DNA from: Nocardioides alkalitolerans DSM 16699
GTDB taxonomy: Bacteria; Actinomycetota; Actinomycetes; Propionibacteriales; Nocardioidaceae
Reading direction: 5' to 3'
Assembly: GCF_000426525.1 (NCBI RefSeq)
Contig: NZ_AUFN01000010.1
Coordinates: forward strand, 1,054,001-1,118,000
DNA: 64,000 bases
Shown: positions 46,063 through 56,271 of the stretch, in pieces
Position numbering within the stretch: position 1 is the stretch's first letter
How the letters are laid out: each line of letters starts with the position of its first letter
Notes under the pieces: model-generated
Told to the model about the DNA's origin: nothing
Databases searched by the model: none
Seen by the model: only the letters and a program-made list of their open reading frames with translations
Position numbers and translations under genes: made by a program

Positions 46063-46943
46063 GCCTGCGGCCGCGGCACCCGCGCCAGCTGGCGGGCCTG
46101 GGCCACCAGGCGACCCGCGGAGTCCCAGACCTCGCAGTCCTCCTCGAAGAACCCGCCGGCGACGTTGCGCGTGAGCTGCCGCAGCCGCAGCCACCCGGGC
46201 GCCGGAAGGGCTCGCACGTGGGCGGTGAGCTGCACCGTCGGCGCCCACCCGGGCCGGCCGAGGTCGAACGTGACGGGCGGCATCGCATCGCAGGCCAGCA
46301 GCAGCGAGAGCGTGTCGGGCTCGCGGTCGGGCAGGCGCAGCCAGCCGCGCAGCTCGCCGACGCCCGAGGGGCGACCTGCCGCCCAGCCCGCGCAGGCCGG
46401 GTCGAGCCGCAGGTCGAACCGGTCCATCAGGGGCGCGCGGCGCCGTACCTCGTCGGGCGCCTGGGCGAGGCCCACGCACTCCTCGACCGGGGGCAGCACG
46501 GGCGGCTCGGCCGTCGTCGCGACCTCGTCGGTGAGGTTGGTCGCGAGGTCGGCGAACGTGGCGAGCGCGGTCAGCTTGAGGCTGCCGCCCTGGCTGACCT
46601 CGGCCGCGACGGTGGCGAGGCCGCCGCGACGCAGCACGCGCGTGGTGACCTCGGCGGCGCCGGCGACCGACGCCCCGACGTAGGTGGCCGCGACGGTCAC
46701 CGGGTCCGGGCGGTCGGGCACGGCACGGCGCACCGCCCGGCCCACCAGGGCCAGCAGGAAGCCGCCGTTGATGCCGCCGCCGACCGACCAGCCGCCGGGC
46801 AGCTCCGCGCCGAACCGGCGTACGTCGACCACGGCCGCGGCCGTCGCGTCGAGCTCGGCGCCGGGATGGTCGAGACCGTCGAGGGCCGTGAGCGCGAGGT
46901 CGCGGTCGAGCTCGCTCGGGACCTCGACGTGCTCCGCGGTCAC
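46059..46943 (-). CDS. Thioesterase family protein (TesB-like double hotdog)
   Basis: A 294-residue protein with two hotdog-type halves, like TesB-family acyl-CoA thioesterases. The N-terminal half contains WSVGGGINGGFLLALVGRAV and DPVTVAATYVGASVAGAAEV; the C-terminal half has LRLRQLTRNVAGGFFEEDCEVWDS. It probably hydrolyses an acyl-CoA. The GTG start at 46943 overlaps the stop of the PPOX gene (GTGA), so the two form an operon. Confidence 0.83.
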   Translation of the reverse strand: MTAEHVEVPSELDRDLALTALDGLDHPGAELDATAAAVVDVRRFGAELPGGWSVGGGINGGFLLALVGRAVRRAVPDRPDPVTVAATYVGASVAGAAEVTTRVLRRGGLATVAAEVSQGGSLKLTALATFADLATNLTDEVATTAEPPVLPPVEECVGLAQAPDEVRRRAPLMDRFDLRLDPACAGWAAGRPSGVGELRGWLRLPDREPDTLSLLLACDAMPPVTFDLGRPGWAPTVQLTAHVRALPAPGWLRLRQLTRNVAGGFFEEDCEVWDSAGRLVAQARQLARVPRPQA

Positions 46944-47410
46944 TGCGGAGCGCGGTCGGGCGGGAACCCGCCCGTGGCGATGGGGCCCCAGCCGGTGACC
47001 GTGATGCGGATCAGCGACTTGCCCTGGGCGCGCATCGCGGCGCGGTACTCCTCCCAGTCGGAGTGCTCGCCGGCGATGCAGCGGAAGTACTCCACCAGGC
47101 CGTCCTCGGCCTCCTGGCTCGGCATGTCGAGCACCTCGGCGGTGCCGTCGAGCTGCACCCACGGGCCGTCCCACTCGTCGGACTGCACCATGACCGACAC
47201 GGCCGGGTTGCGGCGCAGGTTCACGGCCTTGGCGCGGTCGGGGTACGTCGACACGACGACCTGGCCGTCGGCGCTGACCCCGCCGGTCACCGGCGAGAGC
47301 TGCGGGCGTCCGTCGGCCCGCGTGGTGAGGAGCGTGAAGCGGTGGCGCGGGCGCACGAACTCGAGGAGCTCGTCGCGCCCGACCCGGTCGGCGGTGGCGA
47401 TGTTGGGCAT
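46940..47410 (-). CDS. PPOX-class F420-dependent oxidoreductase
   Basis: A 156-residue split-barrel protein of the pyridoxamine-phosphate-oxidase-like family. Seen are HRFTLLTTRADGRPQLSPVT (flavin or F420 phosphate region), VVVSTYPDRAKAVNLRRNPA and LVEYFRCIAGEHSDWEEYRA. The RPQLSPVTGG and YPDRAKAVNLRRNP pattern is the one used by F420-binding members in actinobacteria. Substrate is unknown. The ATG at 47410 has TAGGGT 7 bases upstream. Confidence 0.85.
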   Translation of the reverse strand: MPNIATADRVGRDELLEFVRPRHRFTLLTTRADGRPQLSPVTGGVSADGQVVVSTYPDRAKAVNLRRNPAVSVMVQSDEWDGPWVQLDGTAEVLDMPSQEAEDGLVEYFRCIAGEHSDWEEYRAAMRAQGKSLIRITVTGWGPIATGGFPPDRAPQ

Positions 47411-47481
47411 GGACCCGACCCTACGTGCGGTGGACGAGACCGATCTCTCGTGCACGAATCGGCATCCGGACCACCCGCCCA

Positions 47482-47487
47482 CTAGAC
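47482..47487 (+). promoter_or_regulatory. Putative -10 of typA
   Basis: TAGACT lies about 57 bases before the typA ATG. The leader between them contains a GGGGCCTCGCAGAGGCCTC-like hairpin. The -35 is not obvious. Confidence 0.35.
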
Positions 47488-47543
47488 TCGCCGGGGCCTC
47501 GCAGAGGCCTCAAGCCCCTCAACGGAAGTGACGTCGTCGCACC

Positions 47544-49433
<1,890 letters not shown>

Positions 49434-49465
49434 CACCCGCACGCCCCCGCCCGCACGGGCTGCGC

Positions 49466-49502
49466 ACGGCCCTCGTCCCCGGTACGCCGGGGCGGGGGCC
49501 GT
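49466..49502 (+). terminator. Terminator after typA
   Basis: A strong hairpin: CCCCGG / CCGGGG around TACG, extended by ACGGCCC / GGGCCGT arms. It begins 32 bases after the typA stop. Confidence 0.6.
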
Positions 49503-49523
49503 CGTCGTACCCGGACGCCTCGC

Positions 49524-49552
49524 TTGCCCGCGAGCGCCACCCGCCCTAGTGT
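49524..49552 (+). promoter_or_regulatory. Promoter of the OYE-type reductase gene
   Basis: TTGCCC (49524-49529) and TAGTGT (49547-49552) are 17 bases apart. An AT-rich stretch CCATAATAATGATGCGG follows at about 49561, unusual for this genome, and could bind a regulator. The mRNA would start near 49558 with GGAG before the ATG at 49619. Confidence 0.5.
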
Positions 49553-49618
49553 GATCCCGACCATAATAATGATGCGGATGGAATCCGGTCGGGGTCTCGG
49601 GACGAGGGACGGAGCACG

Positions 49619-51610
49619 ATGACCAGCACGGCGCTCACGCTCGAGCAGAAGAGCTACCAGCACCTGTTCTCGCCGATCACGGTGGGCACGATGCAGCTGC
49701 GCAACCGGGTCATGATGCCGCCGCACGCCTCGGCCATCGGCAACATCTACGGCACCGACGACGAGGCGCGTCGCAACATCGCCTACTTCGTGGAGCGCTG
49801 CCGCGACGACGGCCCCGCCTGGGTCGGCAGCCTCTCCACCCACGTGCGCAACACGCTCATCCCCGGCTTCGAGCCGACCGGCGTCGGCGCCGCGACCACC
49901 GGCTTCTTCCGGCTCCCCTTCTTCGTCGAGCGCGTGCAGGCCTACTGCGACGCGCTCCACGCCCTCGACAGCAGCGTCACGGTGCAGATGGTGCACCAGG
50001 GCGGCATGCCGCACGGCCCCTCCAACGTGATGAGCGCGCCCACCATCAACCTGATGCCGCACGTGATGGACCAGGCCGACATCGACGCCTTCGTGGCCGA
50101 GTACGCCGCGTCCGCGCGGCTGTCGATGGAGGGCCGCGCCGACGGGGTCGAGCTGCACCTCAACCACGACGACCTGCACGAGTGGTTCCTCTCGCCGCTC
50201 ACCAACCACCGCGAGGACGCGTACGGCGGGTCGCTCGAGAACCGGGCGCGCTTCGCGACCGAGTGCCTCCGCGCGATCCGCGACGTGGTCGGCACCTCGA
50301 TGACCGTGGGCGTCCGGCTCAACATCCGCGAGGAGCTGCCCGGCGGGTACGACGTGGACGGCGGCGTCGAGCTGGCGCAGTACCTCGAGTCGACCGGGAT
50401 GATCGACTACGTCCACGGCGTCGTCGGCAGCCCGTGGGGCAACCCCAGCTACATCCAGCCGACCTACTTCGACCCCGCGCAGTACGCGTCGCTGGCGGGT
50501 CGGCTCAAGCAGGGCATCTCCCTGCCCGTCGTGCACACCGGGCGCATCAACCACCCCGACGTCGCCGAGCTCGTGCTGGCCAGCGGCCACGCGGACGTCG
50601 TCGGCATGGCCCGCGCCCACATCGCCGACGGCGACCTGCTGCGCAAGGCCCGGGAGGGCCGGGCCCACGAGATCCGCCCGTGCGTCGGCGGCAACGAGTG
50701 CATCAGCCGCCGCTACGTCGAGGGCCTCCCCTTCGGCTGCGCCGTCAACCCCGCCACGAGCCACGAGGACGAGGCCCCCTGGGCCAACCCGCGTCCCGGC
50801 CGTCGCCTGCTGGTCGTCGGGGGCGGCCCCGCGGGCATGGAGCTCGCCGCCCTCGCCGCCGAGGGCGGCATGTCGGTGGAGCTGCGCGAGGCCGACCCAG
50901 CGCTCGGCGGGCAGCTCCGGTACGTCGTGCAGGCCCCCCGTCACGAGAGCTACGGCGCGTACCTCGACTGGCAGGTGCGCCGCCTCGAGACGCTCGGCGT
51001 GACCGTGCGCCTCGGAGAGCGCGTCACCGCCGACGACGTGCGCGCCGCGGGCGCCGACACCGTCGCGATCGCCACCGGTGCGGGGCCGCGCCGGCCCGAC
51101 GTGCCCGGCGTCGACGCCGACCACGTGCTCGACGTCCGCGACGTGCTCGCCGGCCGCGCCACGGTCGGGAAGCGGGTGCTGGTGGTCGCGCAGGACGACC
51201 ACGTCGCCCCGCTCTCGGTGGCCGACCACCTCGCCGGCCGCGGCCACGACGTCACCGTCGTCTACGCGACGAACCAGCCCGCCCCGCTGCTCGGGCGCTA
51301 CATCATCGGCGGCATTCTCGGCCGGCTCGACGAGCAGGACGTGCGCATGGTCCTCATGGAGGAGGTCGTGCGCATCGACGCCACCAGCGTCGAGACGCGC
51401 AACGTCTACTCCCAGAAGGTCCGCACGCTCGAGGGGTTCGACTCCGTCGTCCTCGCGTGCGGGAGCGTGGCCGAGCCGGCCCTGTACGACGCGCTGCGCG
51501 GCGAGCTGCCCGACCTCCACCTGCTCGGTGACGCCTACGCCCCCCGCCGGCTCGTCTTCGCGACCCGGCAGGCCTGGGCGCTCGCCCAGCAGCTCGTCAC
51601 CGCACCCTGA
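49619..51610 (+). CDS. OYE-family FMN/FAD reductase (2,4-dienoyl-CoA reductase type)
   Basis: A 663-residue three-part flavoprotein: an Old Yellow Enzyme barrel (about 1-345), an iron-sulphur linker (about 350-380) and a FAD/NAD part with LLVVGGGPAGMELAALAAEG. It should reduce an alpha,beta-unsaturated carbonyl or dienoyl-CoA. The Cys cluster is C355, C361 and C374 (CVGGNEC ... FGC), with Gly at 358 where the usual second Cys lies, so a normal 4Fe-4S site is doubtful. Residues EAYGGSLENRARF and the loop RPCVGGNECISRR otherwise match the family. It is first in a unit with an SDR. Confidence 0.88.
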   Translation: MTSTALTLEQKSYQHLFSPITVGTMQLRNRVMMPPHASAIGNIYGTDDEARRNIAYFVERCRDDGPAWVGSLSTHVRNTLIPGFEPTGVGAATTGFFRLPFFVERVQAYCDALHALDSSVTVQMVHQGGMPHGPSNVMSAPTINLMPHVMDQADIDAFVAEYAASARLSMEGRADGVELHLNHDDLHEWFLSPLTNHREDAYGGSLENRARFATECLRAIRDVVGTSMTVGVRLNIREELPGGYDVDGGVELAQYLESTGMIDYVHGVVGSPWGNPSYIQPTYFDPAQYASLAGRLKQGISLPVVHTGRINHPDVAELVLASGHADVVGMARAHIADGDLLRKAREGRAHEIRPCVGGNECISRRYVEGLPFGCAVNPATSHEDEAPWANPRPGRRLLVVGGGPAGMELAALAAEGGMSVELREADPALGGQLRYVVQAPRHESYGAYLDWQVRRLETLGVTVRLGERVTADDVRAAGADTVAIATGAGPRRPDVPGVDADHVLDVRDVLAGRATVGKRVLVVAQDDHVAPLSVADHLAGRGHDVTVVYATNQPAPLLGRYIIGGILGRLDEQDVRMVLMEEVVRIDATSVETRNVYSQKVRTLEGFDSVVLACGSVAEPALYDALRGELPDLHLLGDAYAPRRLVFATRQAWALAQQLVTAP

Positions 51611-51621
51611 TCGCCCCCGAC

Positions 51622-51656
51622 GCACGCACCGACCCGCACGCACCGACCCGCACGAC
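51622..51656 (+). repeat. Short tandem repeat between the OYE and SDR genes
   Basis: GCACGCACCGACCC is repeated twice (51622-51635, 51636-51649) with a partial third copy. It is simple GC-rich slippage-type DNA with no evident function. Confidence 0.6.
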
Positions 51657-51694
51657 ACCAGCCGCTCAACAGGCCCGAACAGGAGAGAACCACC

Positions 51695-52459
51695 ATGCTG
51701 CTCAAGGACAAGGTCGCCCTCATCACCGCCGGTGCGTCCGGCATGGGCCGCGCCGGCGCCGAGGCGTTCGCCCGCGAGGGCGCCCACGTCGTCGTCGTGG
51801 ACGTCAACGACGAGGCCGCGAAGGAGACCGTCGCCGGCATCGAGGCCGAGGGCGGCAGCGCCTCCTCCGCCGTCGTCGACGTGCGCGACCTCTCGGCGCT
51901 CAAGGACCTCGCCGCCGACGTGACCCGCGAGCACAAGAAGCTCGACGTGCTCTACAACAACGTCGGCATCCCGGGGGCCGCCGGCCTCGACCTCACCGAG
52001 GAGGAGTGGGACTTCGGCCTGGAGATCAACGGCCGCGCCAGCTTCTTCCTCTCCGGCTACCTCACCGACGCCCTCAAGGCCGCCGACGGCGCCTCGGTCA
52101 TCTTCACCAGCTCGACGTCGGGCCTGGTCGGCTCGCCGCTGAGCCCGATGTACTCGTTCACGAAGGGCGGCGTGATCGCCCTCGTCCGCTCGATGGCGCT
52201 GGCCTTCGCCCCCGACAAGGTGCGCGTCAACGCGATCGCGCCCGGCTCGGTCGAGACCCCGGGCCTGCCCGGCTTCTTCCGCAGCAACGACCTCGAGGAG
52301 ATCGAGCGCCGCAAGGCCGCGTTCTTCGCGACCATCCCGATGGGCCGCGCCTCGCAGCCCGAGGAGATCGCCCAGGTCGCGCTCTTCCTCGCCAGCGACA
52401 TGTCGAGCTACGTCACCGGCGTGACCATCCCGGTGGACGGCGGCATCACCGCCAAGTGA
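51695..52459 (+). CDS. Short-chain dehydrogenase/reductase
   Basis: A 254-residue classical SDR. The NAD(P) motif is ALITAGASGMGRAGAEAFAR (TGxxxGxG type, first Thr position TA), with NNVG in place of NNAG, a Ser in VIFTSSTSGL and the catalytic YxxxK in YSFTKGG. It probably oxidises or reduces a hydroxy/keto intermediate in the catabolic island. AGGAGA precedes the ATG. It lies 84 bases after the OYE-type gene and probably shares its transcript. Confidence 0.87.
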   Translation: MLLKDKVALITAGASGMGRAGAEAFAREGAHVVVVDVNDEAAKETVAGIEAEGGSASSAVVDVRDLSALKDLAADVTREHKKLDVLYNNVGIPGAAGLDLTEEEWDFGLEINGRASFFLSGYLTDALKAADGASVIFTSSTSGLVGSPLSPMYSFTKGGVIALVRSMALAFAPDKVRVNAIAPGSVETPGLPGFFRSNDLEEIERRKAAFFATIPMGRASQPEEIAQVALFLASDMSSYVTGVTIPVDGGITAK

Positions 52460-52477
52460 GCGACGGCTGACCCGACG

Positions 52478-52516
52478 CGCAGGGGCGGCACCCGGTCTCC
52501 GGGGGCCGCCCCTGCG
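52478..52516. terminator. Bidirectional terminator between two SDR genes
   Basis: Perfect 12-bp arms CGCAGGGGCGGC / GCCGCCCCTGCG with a 15-base loop that itself holds CCGG/CCGG. It sits between convergent SDR genes ending at 52459 and 52532. Confidence 0.75.
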
Positions 52517-52531
52517 TCGTACGACGCCCGC

Positions 52532-53347
52532 TCACCGCAGGTCGGCGAGCACCCCGTCGATCCGGGCGCGGGCCAGCGGGTGGGTGTCGGGCGCCGGCAG
52601 CAGGTAGGTCCGACGCTCCTCGATCGCCGCCACGACCAGCTCGCCGACCCGCTCGGCGGAGACCCGCTCGAGGCCCAGCTCGAACGCCGGCTTCGGGAGG
52701 TCGCCGTCGGTCCGCGCGGGCGGCAGGTCCGCCGGACGGTTGCGGGCGGCGTCGTGGATCCGGCTGGGCACGGGCCCGGGGCAGAGCACGGTGACCCCCA
52801 CCTCCGGCGCGACGGCGTCGAGCTCGAGGCGCAACGTCTCCGAGAGGCCGACCACGGCGTGCTTGGTCGCGGAGTACGCACCGTTGCCGCCGCCCGGGAT
52901 GGGCGCGAGACCCGCGATCGACGACGTGTTGACCACGTGCCCGCGCCGCGCCTCGACCATCGCGGGCACGAACGCGCGCAGGCCGTTCGCCGTACCGATG
53001 AGGTTGACCTCGACGATCCAGCGCCAGTCCTCCGCGGTCTGCTGCCAGACCGGCAGCCGGGTGGTGACGACGCCCGCGTTGTTGCAGAGCACGTCGACGC
53101 GGCCGAGCTCGCCGAGCACGCGTTCCGCGAGGGCCTCCATGGCCTCGGCGTCGCGCACGTCGACCTGCACGCCGACCGCCCGGGCGCCGGTGGCGGTGAC
53201 CTCGCGGACCGCCTCCTCGAGCTGGCCCTGCTCGACGTCCGCCAGCACGACGGTCAGGCCGCGGGACGCGAACGCGTCGACCATGCCCCGGCCGATGCCG
53301 CTGGCGCCGCCGGTGACGACCGCGACCTGGCCCGCCTCGACCCTCAT
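52532..53347 (-). CDS. Short-chain dehydrogenase/reductase
   Basis: A 271-residue SDR. Seen are VAVVTGGASGIGRGMVDAFA (TGxxxGxG), LCNNAGVVTT, the Ser in NTSSIAG and YSATK as catalytic YxxxK. The C-terminal part (SRIHDAARNRPADLPPARTD) resembles SDRs acting on bulky lipid or steroid-like alcohols, but this is not decisive. The ATG overlaps the stop of the LLM gene (ATGA), so it is the last gene of the P450 operon. Confidence 0.87.
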   Translation of the reverse strand: MRVEAGQVAVVTGGASGIGRGMVDAFASRGLTVVLADVEQGQLEEAVREVTATGARAVGVQVDVRDAEAMEALAERVLGELGRVDVLCNNAGVVTTRLPVWQQTAEDWRWIVEVNLIGTANGLRAFVPAMVEARRGHVVNTSSIAGLAPIPGGGNGAYSATKHAVVGLSETLRLELDAVAPEVGVTVLCPGPVPSRIHDAARNRPADLPPARTDGDLPKPAFELGLERVSAERVGELVVAAIEERRTYLLPAPDTHPLARARIDGVLADLR

Positions 53348-54348
53348 GCCGCCAGCTCCGGGAGGACCTTCGTGCCGAACTCCTCGAGCTGCGCCATCGC
53401 GTCGCGGTGGGCGAGACCCGGCCAGTGCGGCTTGTAGACGAAGTGGCTCATCCCGATCTTCTCGCCGAGCGCACCGAGCTGGTCGACGCACTCCGCGGGC
53501 GTGCCGAGGACGAACCGGTTCTCGATGTCGGCCCGCAGCTCGGAGCCGTCGCCGACCGGGGTGTTCTCCCCCGACAGGCCCCACTTCTTGTACGTCTCGT
53601 ACCGCGCGCGGTAGCGCTCGAGCGCCGCCTCCATCCCGGCCTCGCGGGTGGGCGCGATGAGCAGCTCGCGCCGGACGGGGAAGTCGCCGTCGAGCGCGAG
53701 GCCGGCCTCCGCGCGGGTGTCGAGGAACAGCCGGCGCAGGTCGACGAGCTCGTCGTGGGTGGGGAACGGCGGGGAGTACCAGGCGTCCCCCATCCGGGCG
53801 GCCCGGCGTACGGCGCCCGCGGCCTGGCCGCCGATCCAGATCGGGATGCCCCCCGGCTGCACCGGACGGACCGACGGCTGCGCGCCCGAGACCGAGAAGT
53901 ACTCGCCCTCGATATCCACCTGCTCGCCGCTCCACAGCGCCTTGACGAGCCGCAGCGACTCCTCGAAGCGGGCGACCTTCGTGCCCTTCTCGACGCCGAA
54001 CGCCGCGAACTCGTGCGGGCTGTAGCCGAGCCCGACCCCGAAGATCGCGCGCCCGTCGGTGAGCACGTCGAGGGTCGCCATCTGCTCGGCCACCTCGACG
54101 GGGTTCACCATCGACAGCAGGACGATCCCGGTGGCCGTGCGCATGGTCGGCGCGACGCCGCCCATGTGGGTCAGCCAGGGCACGGGCTGGAAGTAGCGCA
54201 GCTCGGAGCCGAGGAAGTGCTGCCCCGCGACCATCAGGTCGAAGCCGAGCTCCTCGGACGTGCGCACCAGCTCCTCGTGCTCGGCCTTCTGGCGCGCGGC
54301 GGGCACGGACGCGTCGTACACGGACGTGAGCAGGATGCCGAACTTCAT
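53344..54348 (-). CDS. LLM-class flavin/F420-dependent oxidoreductase
   Basis: A 334-residue luciferase-like TIM-barrel monooxygenase or F420 oxidoreductase. Family strings are ELGFDLMVAGQHFL, TATGIVLLSMVNPVEVAEQM, DGRAIFGVGLGYSPHEFAAF and PIWIGGQAAGAVRRAARMGD. Nocardioid relatives use F420 or FMN; the sequence does not decide. GAGGAG precedes the ATG by 6 bases, inside the end of the DUF4387 gene region. It is part of the P450 operon. Confidence 0.87.
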   Translation of the reverse strand: MKFGILLTSVYDASVPAARQKAEHEELVRTSEELGFDLMVAGQHFLGSELRYFQPVPWLTHMGGVAPTMRTATGIVLLSMVNPVEVAEQMATLDVLTDGRAIFGVGLGYSPHEFAAFGVEKGTKVARFEESLRLVKALWSGEQVDIEGEYFSVSGAQPSVRPVQPGGIPIWIGGQAAGAVRRAARMGDAWYSPPFPTHDELVDLRRLFLDTRAEAGLALDGDFPVRRELLIAPTREAGMEAALERYRARYETYKKWGLSGENTPVGDGSELRADIENRFVLGTPAECVDQLGALGEKIGMSHFVYKPHWPGLAHRDAMAQLEEFGTKVLPELAA

Positions 54349-54358
54349 GGGTGTCTCC

Positions 54359-54667
54359 TCAGACCAGCTCGGCCGCGGCGAGCGGCGTGTGGAGGTGGGC
54401 GCCGAAGAGGTCGGCGCAGAACGGGTCGGTGCTGGACGACCAGCGCACGACGGAGACCTTCGCGGCCCGGATCCGGTCGTCCCAGTAGACGCCCTTCACC
54501 CGGTCCTCGGCCACGCCGTAGGCCGACGCCACCCCCGCGGGCGTCAGCAGCACCGAGTCGCGGGCGAGCCGGTAGCGCTCCTCGTCACCGAAGAACAGGT
54601 CGATGGTCACCGCGAACGGGCCCGCGTTCTTGCTGCGGATGATCTCGGCGCAGTCATACAGACGCAC
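54359..54667 (-). CDS. DUF4387 domain protein
   Basis: A 102-residue protein. LYDCAEIIRSKNAGPFAVTI and FGAHLHTPLAAAELV match the DUF4387 family, which occurs next to AtuA/DUF1446-type proteins. The GTG at 54667 is chosen because RLYD directly follows and GGAG lies about 8 bases before it; it overlaps the AtuA-like gene by 14 bases. The biochemical role is unknown; the genetic link suggests it works with the upstream AtuA-like protein as a second subunit or domain. Confidence 0.82.
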   Translation of the reverse strand: MRLYDCAEIIRSKNAGPFAVTIDLFFGDEERYRLARDSVLLTPAGVASAYGVAEDRVKGVYWDDRIRAAKVSVVRWSSSTDPFCADLFGAHLHTPLAAAELV

Positions 54668-56195
54668 GGGCGGGCTCCTGGTGGGTCGCGTCGGTCGGTA
54701 CGGCGCCCGCCGCACCGTCGGTCTCGGCGGGCCGCGGGAAGTGGGTCACGACGTACGGGAACGGCCCGCACGGGTCGGCGAGCGGCAGCAGGTGGTAGAT
54801 CGAGAAGGTGTAGACGTCGGAGACCGGCACCACGACCGGCATGATCGGCGCCGCCGCGTTGCCGGCGGTGGTCTTGCGGCCGGGGTAGGGCCCGATGAAG
54901 AGGCGGATGAACGCGTAGTAGGCCACCTCCTTGGCCAGCTCGGCGGTGTCGGCCACGACGTCGACGAGCACGCCCGCCTCGTGGCCGGTCACGCTCGTGT
55001 GGGGCTCGAGGGCCCCGAGCACGGCGTCGAGACCGAAGATGCGCGTCGTGAGACGCAGCCGGCCCTCGGCGATCGCGGCGGCGAACCGGGGGGCGGCGGC
55101 CACGGCCTGCTCGGCGGCGTCCGTCCACGTGCGGGCCTGGGCCAGCAGCTCCGGCTCCCGCACGCCCAGCAGCGAGACGGCGCGGAAGCCCTCGCGCCGC
55201 GCGCCCTCCATCAGCAGGGTGTACGGCGCCTCGTGCCACCGCGCGCCCTCGCAGCGCACACCGGGCACGTCCGTCGCGTCCGCCCCGTCGCCCACCCGCT
55301 CGGCCACGTCGGCGTACGTCGCCTCCCCCAGGTCGAGCGTGCCGCCGGGGTTCTCCTCGAGCGTGGGGTGGGCGCGCTCGTAGAACGTGTGGGAGACGAG
55401 CGAGCGGATCGTGGGACGCGCGCCCTCGTGGGGCGAGCGGACCGTGAAGCCGTCGGCGTCGAGGCTCGCCCAGATGCAGCGGCCGGAGTCGCCCGGCTCG
55501 AGGGCCAGCCCGCCGCACTCGAGCATCTTGCCGGCGTGGGCGGCGACCGCGGTCGGGAGCCCGCGGAGCATCGGGAGCGCCATGAAGAGACCGATGTCGA
55601 GGGCCCGTCCGGTGAGGACGCCGTCGAGCCGACCCTGAGCGTCGTCGTGGCCGAGCGCCGCCATGATCGGCTCGGGACCGATGAGGGCGACGATCCGGTC
55701 GGCCTCCTCGACGTCCGCGACGGTCAGCTCGGGCGACAGCCCGGCGTCGGCGCTGCAGGGCACCACGGGCGGACCGTCGGTGATCGCCGCGGTGAGGAGG
55801 TCGCGGTCGACCTCCGACCGGACCACCCCGACGCGGGGCTCCCAGCCGTTGCGCGCGCACATCGCGTCGAAGCCCTGCAGGCACGTCTCGAGGTGGGGGT
55901 CCGCGCCGGCGATGCCGAAGGAGAACACGAACGGCACGCCGTGGCGCAGCGCGGCCCGCACGTAGGGCTCCACGTTGGCGGCCTGGTTGGCGGAGACCTG
56001 CTCGCCCGAGCCCAGCCAGTAGGGGCCCCAGTCGCTGCCGGTGCCCTGGGCGACGACCACGTCGACGCCCCAGGAGAACGCCCGCTCGATCGCCTCCTCG
56101 ATGTCGGGCGACGGGGCGATGTGGTTGACGAAGCCGAGGATGCGCACGGCGTCCGGGCTCGTGGCGGCGCTCGCGGGGCCGGTGGTGGCGCTCAT
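54654..56195 (-). CDS. AtuA-like protein (acyclic terpene utilisation family)
   Basis: A 513-residue protein related to AtuA/DUF1446. VRILGFVNHIAPSPDIEEAI begins the conserved part, and the end FIRLFIGPYPGRKTTAGNAA is typical. In Pseudomonas, AtuA is needed for growth on citronellol-type acyclic terpenes, but its reaction is not known. It is coupled to DUF4387. A perfect 22-bp palindrome touches the ATG at 56195. The family name is therefore a pointer to branched-acid catabolism rather than proof. A distinct AtuA-like gene lies at the right edge of the window. Confidence 0.8.
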   Translation of the reverse strand: MSATTGPASAATSPDAVRILGFVNHIAPSPDIEEAIERAFSWGVDVVVAQGTGSDWGPYWLGSGEQVSANQAANVEPYVRAALRHGVPFVFSFGIAGADPHLETCLQGFDAMCARNGWEPRVGVVRSEVDRDLLTAAITDGPPVVPCSADAGLSPELTVADVEEADRIVALIGPEPIMAALGHDDAQGRLDGVLTGRALDIGLFMALPMLRGLPTAVAAHAGKMLECGGLALEPGDSGRCIWASLDADGFTVRSPHEGARPTIRSLVSHTFYERAHPTLEENPGGTLDLGEATYADVAERVGDGADATDVPGVRCEGARWHEAPYTLLMEGARREGFRAVSLLGVREPELLAQARTWTDAAEQAVAAAPRFAAAIAEGRLRLTTRIFGLDAVLGALEPHTSVTGHEAGVLVDVVADTAELAKEVAYYAFIRLFIGPYPGRKTTAGNAAAPIMPVVVPVSDVYTFSIYHLLPLADPCGPFPYVVTHFPRPAETDGAAGAVPTDATHQEPARASV

Positions 56196-56217
56196 GCCGT
56201 ACCCGGCCGGGTACGGC
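56196..56217. promoter_or_regulatory. Perfect palindrome directly before the AtuA-like start codon
   Basis: Arms GCCGTACCCGG / CCGGGTACGGC form a perfect 22-bp palindrome whose last base abuts the ATG (56195). In the mRNA it could fold over the initiation region; in DNA it could be an operator. No Shine-Dalgarno sequence is visible there. Confidence 0.55.
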
Positions 56218-56271
56218 GAGGGGATGTCTGCAAGGGGGTCCTCTTCCTCGGGACGGGGTCGATCGGCCGGG

